Source: Siphonodentalium dalli (lineage: Eukaryota; Mollusca; Scaphopoda; Gadilida; Siphonodentaliidae). From it: a stretch of DNA of 64,000 nucleotides. The notes under the pieces are model-generated. The model was not told where the DNA came from. It saw only the letters and a list, made by a program, of their open reading frames with translations, and ran no database searches. Position numbers and translations under genes: made by a program. The DNA is taken from the NCBI GenBank assembly GCA_032622095.1, contig CP136068.1, forward strand, positions 159,421,465 through 159,485,464, given 5' to 3'. Shown here piece after piece: positions 56,950-64,000 of the stretch (its first letter is position 1; each line of letters opens with the position of its first letter).

Positions 56950-59436
56950 TTATTATATTCAAGTCTGATCAACCAAGCGTCACGGTAAGCAAATACCTAA
57001 TTTCAAGCGTTTCAGAGTATGATTGGAATATCAATTGATTAGTGTACAAGTATTGAGTACTACAAGAGATTTTACCCTCTAAACTTCTGAAAACTCGGCA
57101 GGTACGTTTTAATTTATTAATTTCTATCAATTTAAATCAATACGCAAGAAAAAAAAACAATATTTGAATATTCCAACAAGAAATCTGAGCAGCTACTAGT
57201 ATCTTATGAATAATATAATGCAATTTCCATAGGAATGACAGAACACAAACCTAGGTTCCAAAAATCATTCCCAGCAAATCTGCATCAGGAAAATACACAA
57301 CAGGGCTCAGAAAACTTAAGCAATATTCCTAAGATAACAATAATAATGGAAATAAATATACCTAAGCTGATACATATAAGCCTTATTGCACAGAGAATAC
57401 ATAACTGATACTAATTATTACACTACAATTAAGTTAATACAGAGCAAACGTGTATCAGATATTCACCAAAATTAATACATATATATCAGTGTCTCAAAAG
57501 TACAAATAACTTGTTTTGAGAACCTGATCACAGTGACTAAAATATATGAAACAAAAACCCAATCAATACATTATCAGCACTAAAAGTAAACATAACTTAT
57601 ATTGGCAAGCTGATTGCGAAACTACTGGTAGATAAATTGAATTGATGTGTATCAATTTAACTACAACATATAGGCTTAATCCAGTCCGCTTTTTTATGAT
57701 AAGAGTAATCTCCCTGGAAGAACGGCAGGATTATGCAATAATTTCAGGTTATCTCCGCATCAATTTGACTACTGAGTGAATAAGAAATATAGGTACATGT
57801 ATAACTGACAAATGAACAACTATAGACACAACTATAAATTATTCTTGAAGGATTCTGTTAAGAACACAGTGAAATATTTATACAGTCAGCGAGTTATGGA
57901 AATATAGAACTTAACAGAAGAAGTTGTATATATGGGAACTGTGAACCAATTCAGAAATTTATGGAAAATGCCAACTCAAAATACTACGAAAATATAACTT
58001 TATCTGATAGGCTACACACAAATAATTAATTCATTTATCAAAAATAACCACATACAAAAATACTAATGAAAAAATATGCATATATCATAGATGTGTATAT
58101 AATTTATTGAAGAATAAATCAGGGTCTCATAAGTTAATAAACTTATGCAGAGAAACTGATCACATTGACATTAGAAATATAATAAATCAGTGTCTCACAA
58201 GTACATATACTCATACAGAGAAACTAATCACAATGACATGAAAATATATAAATAAATGCGAAACTACAATTACCCAAATTTGAATTAAACGAGAAAACTC
58301 GCCTTAATTTATCAAAATCTCTGATTAAAATGTCAAATGGAGTGGAACTCTTGTTGAGCTGACAGAGCTGTGTCTTATAATTGTGAAATGTCCATTATGA
58401 AATCTGACATTTGACATCAGATGGAACAAGTAGTTTCATACTGATTTTACAAGAATTTCCTTTCAGTTCAGTACTGGTTGAGCTGGTTTAATTAATATGT
58501 TTATACTGGAAACTGTTCAATTTAGTATATGAGCTGTTGAAGTTGATCAAATTACTGTCACATTTTAACTCTGGATATGTTGATATCTGCATAAGGATGA
58601 ACATGTAATTTTCAGGCTGCTTGGTTTAATAATCCATATTCAAATTAAACGAGTGGCTCGCGTTAATCTATTAAAAGTCAAGAGCATGACAATAATGTTG
58701 AGTCAACCTTGAGAATTGTTGATGTCCAATTTAAACTCAGATATTTTATATCAGATTGAACAATAAATTTCAGGCTGCTTTCAAAGTTTGTCAAGAATTT
58801 TATTTCAGTTGAATCGTGGTTGAGCTGGTATAATGAAAATACTTGAAAATTGTCCAATTTATTGAGAACTGGCAAATATGTTATTTTCACCACTGGTATT
58901 TCACTGGTATGACATCTCAATTGGTTTGATGGGTGGAACAGAACTAATCGTGTTGATAATTGATGAGCTGTGGTATGTTCAAATCATCTGGCAGATTGAA
59001 CTACATTGTGATTGACATGTTGTGTGAAAAATAGGAAAGTTTATCTGACCGTAATTCTGGAGTCACTGGGCAGCGAAGTTGTTCAAACACCTTCCTCTCT
59101 CCCCTGTCTTAAAAAATCGGCCGGATGAATGGTGAAACTGTATTTCGACGTCCGGAAACTGTATTTTACGTGAGGTCTATTTTTAGACCACCGCGGTGAT
59201 TTTGAAGCAAACGGCCGCAAAAATGGCGAATTTACACAGATAAACATATTGTCAGTAGAATTCATCGATCACAATATTAATTGCATAGATTTAGCAACAT
59301 TATACACCGTCGAACACTGAAAGTACAATCTTCAGCGTCGGCAAATGTGACGAAAATGGTCGGAAATTCATAAGTCATTTTGGAAAGTTTTTCACGTCAA
59401 AATTGCATCAAAATCATCCTCGCATAGATTCGAAGT
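56950..59436 (-). other. 2.5-kb AT-rich leader of the LTR element, with internal repeats
   Basis: No long frame on the minus strand. Degenerate tandem motifs occur: ATCAGTGTCTCA(A/C)AAGTAC with GAAACTGATCACA near 57485, 58110 and 58190, and a ~300-bp duplication (58280-58500 versus 58630-58850) sharing ATTAAACGAG, CAGTT and GGTTGAGCTGGT. Such long structured leaders are compatible with packaging or control regions, but that is inference. Confidence 0.55.
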
Positions 59437-59449
59437 GACCTCGTCGCCA
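59437..59449 (-). promoter_or_regulatory. Primer-binding-site-like sequence
   Basis: On the minus strand the LTR ends ...GGTTCCA and is followed after one T by TGGCGACGAGGTC. TGG plus ten or more bases is the expected complement of a tRNA 3' end (CCA). I could not assign the tRNA by eye. Confidence 0.65.
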
Positions 59450-59450
59450 A

Positions 59451-59663
59451 TGGAACCAGAACAGGACATTGTATTCAGTTTACATCATGGTTTATTCTAT
59501 ATATTAAGTCACAATACGGTAATTCAACATGTCTGCCAATATCGGTGTTGTCTTGTCGGTGTCCAGTTTTGTTCTGTCATTCTCGGTAGCTGGGAGTGAC
59601 GTCACATCCTCGGGTGCACTCGAACCGGATAACTGGTACTCTTCGGGACCTAATACCGCTACA
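59451..59663 (-). repeat. 5' LTR (right copy)
   Basis: 213 bp, TGGAACC...GCTACA on the + strand. CRE palindrome TGACGTCA at 59597-59604. On the minus strand TTAATATATAG precedes AATAAA (59491-59496). It would drive transcription of the ORFs to the left. Confidence 0.8.
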
Positions 59664-59667
59664 TGTC

Positions 59668-60095
59668 TTGATGAAACGCAATTAAATAGTGATTTATTTA
59701 CAACATCATTTTGAACGGAAAATTACATCAGGTCCGAATGGACAGTAGGAGTGGGAAAATAACATAATATTATTCAGACGTGAAAGCTAATGAAACAAAA
59801 TTAAAAGATACAAAGCAAAATAGACTAACGTATAAATTCAGCCTCATGGTTTATATACTTTTTCGGCATAGTGACTGGAAATTCAATGCGACTGCATTGA
59901 TTCCCAAGCCAGTGCATTTAATTTGAATGCGGTCCTTAACTGAGTTTCATTGGCGCTATGACCACATTGTAAATGGCCAAGGACTGCGTTGAAGGGAAAT
60001 TTTATTTTGAGAATATGTATTATGTACCCTGTATTGATTACACTTTACACGCACTGTACTATAATCTGATTTGTTAATATACCAATAACATTATT
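59668..60095. other. No gene recognised
   Basis: AT-rich DNA between the LTR element and the next hairpin element; no structure seen. Confidence 0.4.
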
Positions 60096-60220
60096 TGTTA
60101 GGGTGTTATGGTTTATTAACGACCCAACAGGAATGACTAACAGCCCGAGGGCCTATTTAGAGGCACGAGACGGGGTTATTCATTCCTGGGGGTGCTAATA
60201 AACCAAGGTGTCCAACAAAA
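60096..60220. mobile_element. Imperfect hairpin MITE (GGTTTATTA ends)
   Basis: GGTTTATTAACGACCCAACA and GGAATGACTAACAGCCCGAG on the left pair with the right half CGGGGTTATTCATTCCTGGG and GGTGCTAATAAACC. The outer TTTGTTAGG / CCAACAAA extends the stem. About 125 bp, non-coding. Confidence 0.65.
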
Positions 60221-60429
60221 TCATGTTATTACTATTATTACAACACCGTCCTCGTGTGATCACGTGATCGGCGACTTAACCGGAGAACAAAGCTTCATTA
60301 ACGCACGCCACCCGCTTCCGGTCAACTTCGTCTCAAAATTATGGAATCTTAACCAGTTAACGTGCGGGTAAAATACTGTTAATATACTAGAGAACGCCCT
60401 CTAAAGTGGTAAAAATATTAAGTACTAGC

Positions 60430-60765
60430 GCTAACGTTGGAATCAACAGAAAGATATCTGCAGGAATTTGAACTGGAGTGGAGTTTACTGGAAGAAGAAG
60501 TATACACATGTATGATTGATCTTTTGCAATTTGAAAACAGAAGCAAATCTTTTTCAGGCCTAAATCAAATAATGATTCAATTAATGATAAGCAAATACCT
60601 GTGCAACCTTTGATTAGTGAACAAATTCAGCAATGCCTCCAGGCTCCAGTCCAGAGTGCAATAACCTGGCATGTCACAAACACACATGATGTCATGGAAT
60701 TGAATACACTGAACATTGAATTGACTGGCCTTCAAGTAACTGTGTTACACAATAATCCATAAAAT
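60430..60765 (+). CDS. Possible coding remnant, unidentified
   Basis: Two overlapping frames have protein-like composition: one up to TGA near 60613 (YLQEFELEWSLLEEEVYTCM...) and one from about 60556 to TAA at 60763 (PLISEQIQQCLQAPVQSAIT...). A good acceptor (aaatctttttcag at 60556) precedes the second. No domain is recognised; it may be an exon, or a pseudogene with one frameshift. Confidence 0.2.
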
Positions 60766-60989
60766 CCTCAAAAAAACGTTCCAATAACATTCATCAGAGC
60801 ACAATCCCATTGTTGCAATCGTTTCCTGATTTTTGGTAAAGTACACCAATTCCCAAGGCTGGCGAAGGAATCGTTCAATGATATCCCATTGTTAGTCACC
60901 CGCAACTCATAATAAACAAATCGCACGGGCGCTTCAAAGTGTGAACAGTCCGTATTGTTTCGGACATATCTATTCACATTCAGTTCATG

Positions 60990-62470
60990 TTAATCACGTT
61001 TTTGGGTGTGGCTAACCGGCTATTGTGTCCAATCGCGGCCAGCGTACGGCACATTTCCAGTTTATTGCATTATGTGTGATCAACTGTGCTCTAAGTCTGT
61101 CAGAGCACGCGATTTGTTCTTTACCAAACTACATCTCGTCTCAGACTCGATTGGTTCTGGTAAAGAACAATTATTGTGCTCTAACCATTACTTGTTGCGA
61201 ATTTCATGAAACGCAGATCAATCACTATTGGATTTCTCAGTTTCATGCCATGTCGACCTTGACCTTGTAGTGGATAAATCGTGGTACACACTATAAAGTG
61301 GTTGTCGAGGCCGATGCCGGCTCTAAATAAATAAAACGTGTAATGTCGCGTTTCTTCGTTGTTTTTCAATGGATGTGAATGCGATTTGGTATGTGTGTCC
61401 GGGTTGGGACATGTTATCAGATGAGAAAGGCTGTGATTAATCCTCGATTAATCTATTATTTGATTGTGTCTCTGAGTGAGATCAATTAAAAAGTGATTAT
61501 CGGCAATCGTTGGTGTATGTACATCTGTATGTAAATTCATCCGTTGTCTTCGGAGCACCCTGCTCTCACGACACATGTTGAGAAATCAGTAATATAGTTG
61601 ACACCGCGCACGCCTTTGACACATTAATACTAATGTGAATTGTCACTGTCACGAAGCCGAACGTCCTGTGTAGAATTTGAACACAGTCGATATATAATTA
61701 AGAACGAATTTACGGAAATAGTCTTTCCATATATCCGTATGTACAGTTATCTCCCTTCGCAAACAGACCGGAAATCACGTGTTAATTTCGCAAATAAACG
61801 TACACGCTTCCTGAATTTTGTCTCATGATATAGAAAATATAGGAAAAATTATATGATGTCATCATTCACATGCGCCTTAGGTATAAACACCCACTGGGGT
61901 CGTTGCTATTATGACCAAAAATGTGACCACACCCAAAATTCACGGTTTTTCATCATAATTTAATTTGTAAAATCCGACTCACGTGCATAATGCACACGAA
62001 AGGAAGGCATATATATCAGTTTTGAAAACTAGTTACGTATATCTACCATGCGCCTTAATGAATTTATCTCATTTTGAATAGTACCATATTTAATTGGATT
62101 TGAAATACACCCTCACCCCCTCAAAAATTCACCAACCGACGATGATTTGGTTCAATGATAGGCGGATGTCCCTTTAAATTTCAGTACTTTTTATGAGTTT
62201 GAGTCGAATTCCTATTAGAGAAACTTCTGTTACCGCGATCGTGCTATTTTGAACATTAAAGGTCCACCCATTATGCACAAAATTGATGATTTTCAGAAAT
62301 TTACGCCTCCGGAAAAAGTTGAAGTTCCGGCGACAGAGGGTTAATAATTGTCTCGCATAATCTGAAAATGTGTCGGTAGGGCGTAAAAATACAATAGCTC
62401 AACAAAACAACACAGTCTGTGTTTATCAGTGCTTTCAAATTCGCTGCCCTGAACGATATTTGAAAAATAT
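60990..62470. other. No gene recognised
   Basis: Unique-looking DNA with short frames and no recognisable motif or repeat. Confidence 0.4.
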
Positions 62471-62482
62471 GAATTTTCTGCC

Positions 62483-62930
62483 TATAGTTTACAAGCATCT
62501 AATTATTTTCCATAGGCGACAGTGTTAACTAGAAGTCCCGTCGGCCATGGGTTAAGCCTATTTGAACTTCAAGTGGTAAATTTTCTCTTAGAACGTCATC
62601 CTCTGCACCAGTATGTGACAACAAACGCGCCCTTTTCGGTATTTTTTTCAAACCACAATCTTGCATTTCCACAACTACCCCATTCATTTACTGCACAAAA
62701 ATCAGCAGCATAAAAATACCATACCCTTTCCATAACTTCGGAACCCCACCAGACTCTTCCTGGTCATCTAAATATACATGATCGCCATTTTTACGTAGGC
62801 TATGATTTTCTGTTACCGGTTAGGGAAATTTCTCTTAATCATTATCAACCAATCAGCACCCATATTTGTTTTTATGCTGACTCGAATTCAAGAAGCGTAA
62901 CTCTATATAATTAGTTGCTTGTAACCTATA
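62483..62930. mobile_element. MITE with TATAG(G/T)TTACAAGCA ends, copy 2
   Basis: TIRs TATAGTTTACAAGCATCTAA and inverse TATAGGTTACAAGCAACTAA match at 18 of 20 positions. Same family and orientation as 47384-47842, with a few small deletions (for example the TTTCCCTACACAAA block near 62887). Confidence 0.8.
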
Positions 62931-63379
62931 CTCACACTGTTGGTTATTACAGGAGACTGAATGTGGCGTATATCTCACGCACAATAGCTAACAAGAAATC
63001 CATAGTCAGAAATGGTAACGCCACCAATATTATATTATTACATATAAATAGAAATTATAAAAAATACATAAAATATTTTGATAACAATTGCGTTTAAACA
63101 AGTAATCCTTCAAATTATTACTAACAAAGCAAGTAAATGACTGTGGGGTCAGTCAATAGATTATAAAGACTTGGACTTATTATACTGTAAATACTGGGAC
63201 TGTATATTTTTAAATTTTAATCTAAAATTTAAATGAAATAATTAAAAGATAAAATTTAGCAAGTAGTAAAAGTTAATTTTCTTATTTAATTTTTTTTTTT
63301 TGGTTAAATAAAGCAATAATTTAAATGTAAAATTTAGTTTAAAAATAAAAATGATTGACCCTGGCTCTTCCAATGTTTG

Positions 63380-63640
63380 CGCGACTGACCTGGTCAATTG
63401 TTCTTAAGAAGTTATTTTGAGAATTACTATGGAGGGAAATAGTTATGGCTGTGGCTTCGCAAGTAATTGACTTGGTGACGTGATATTAACAAATCTGAAC
63501 TCCAGTAAACCAAGGACGCTTCATACCAAATATAAGGTCAATAAATCATTCTTTAGAAGTTGTTTTAAGATTTACTATGGAGGGAAAGGATTGTGGTGCT
63601 GGCTTCGCAACTATTTGACCTCATTGTAACAAATATAAAT
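63380..63640 (+). repeat. ~180-bp duplicated unit, LINE-3'-end-like
   Basis: TTAAGAAGTTATTTTGAGAA...ACTATGGAGGGAAATAG...TGGCTTCGCAA occurs twice (from about 63402 and from about 63553), and the link CTTCATACCAAATATAAGGTCA is typical of retrotransposon 3' ends. Type not assigned. Confidence 0.55.
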
Positions 63641-63698
63641 ATTAGTCACTCAGGCAATATATGTATCTATTCTATGGAAAGCCGAAGGGGACATGCTA

Positions 63699-63731
63699 GT
63701 TGCTAGTTGCTAATTGCTAGTTGCTAGTTAT
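63699..63731. repeat. GCTAGTT heptamer repeat
   Basis: About four and a half units of GCTAGTT, one with an A for G. Confidence 0.9.
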
Positions 63732-63854
63732 ACTATAACCAATCAAAATCAACGTTACGAGGCACCCCTTGAAGCGTTTTTTTTTCAAGGTGTTTCAAAG
63801 TTTTTCCTCTTGATTTTCAACAATTGAAGATGTCAGATGATACGGGAGGCGTTA

Positions 63855-63966
63855 CGACGAGCTACTACTTCAATATTTTAATAAAGGCTATACGAATAAA
63901 GACATAGCCATAACAATCGGGATACACCATGATATTTGGAAAAGGTATCCACAACTACTGAACTAG
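63855..63966 (+). pseudogene. Fragment of an integrase-core-type gene (helix-turn-helix part)
   Basis: The frame RYDELLLQYFNKGYTNKDIA followed by ITIGIHHDIW ends at TAG near 63966. The pattern E-L-L-x-x-Y-F-x-x-G-Y-T-N-K-D-I-A-x-x-x-G-x-H-H resembles the N-terminal helix-turn-helix of a family of animal 'integrase core domain' proteins that spread with transposons. An ATG 24 nt upstream (63830) is in another frame, and the DDE domain is absent, so it is a remnant. Recognition rests on about 30 residues. Confidence 0.35.
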
Positions 63967-64000
63967 GCTATTCAGCCTATAGTATTGGCCCAAACAAAAA

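Larger units (their letters stand above)
52021..59663 (-). mobile_element. LTR-bounded element (7.6 kb) carrying non-pol coding sequence
   Basis: Two direct repeats of 214 and 213 bp begin TG and end CA and are flanked by the 4-bp duplication TGTC (52017-52020, 59664-59667). Transcription is leftward: PBS-like TGGCGACGAGG follows the right-hand LTR, and a polypurine tract TTGGGGGAA precedes the left-hand LTR. This is the anatomy of a Ty3/gypsy-like LTR retrotransposon. The interior has a 2.5-kb AT-rich leader, a 509-codon ORF, a long frame broken by three TAG codons, and a 3' ORF ending in the LTR. I find no protease, RT, RNase H or integrase motif, so it would be mobilised in trans (large non-autonomous derivative). 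The two LTRs differ noticeably, so the insertion is old, yet the ORFs remain long. Confidence 0.75.

Overview
This is a window of animal nuclear DNA, AT-rich and almost entirely non-coding, with the gene structure of a (probably marine, invertebrate) metazoan: small phase-1 exons with GT..AG borders, long introns full of mobile-element debris, and no bacterial-style operons. I cannot name the species. The one clear host gene is on the + strand between about 30.0 and 41.7 kb: five calcium-binding EGF exons (30062, 31281, 34007, 35866, 38602) followed by a terminal exon (41397-41725) that encodes a small beta-rich domain and a stop. All splice phases agree (1-1). The EGF exons were made by tandem duplication of exon-plus-intron units (B/C are sisters, A/D are sisters).

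Left part (1-26 kb). One candidate TNFR-type exon (1754-1823), remains of a non-LTR retrotransposon (4.1-6.06 kb and 8.86-9.43 kb), a degenerate satellite (10.6-14.2 kb), several hairpin MITEs, and a 4.8-kb near-palindrome (20.9-25.7 kb) whose arms are built from about 170-bp subrepeats. Fifteen copies of a 67-bp hairpin, usually two per 'cassette', sit inside at least three unrelated terminal-inverted-repeat elements: two TTAA-flanked piggyBac-like families and one with ends TGCTTGCCTATAAAATA. The cassette therefore behaves as a module shared between transposon families.

Middle (26-52 kb). Introns of the EGF gene contain two nested hAT-like elements, each with an exact 8-bp target duplication (outer 27721-29269, inner 27934-29028), and a transposon-derived minisatellite. 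Beyond the gene lie a GATTAC-rich element, a 37-bp satellite of about 26 units (44983-45944), a low-confidence TMEM43-like exon, and a family of roughly 0.8-kb repeats.

Right part (52-64 kb). A complete LTR-bounded element occupies 52021-59663 on the minus strand: 213/214-bp LTRs, TGTC target duplications, a tRNA-type primer site and a polypurine tract. It carries no visible gag, protease, reverse transcriptase or integrase. Instead it holds a 509-residue repeat-rich coiled-coil protein, a long reading frame of about 790 codons broken only by three TAG codons, and a 3' frame that ends inside the LTR. This element and the double-hairpin cassette are the two systems most worth following up.
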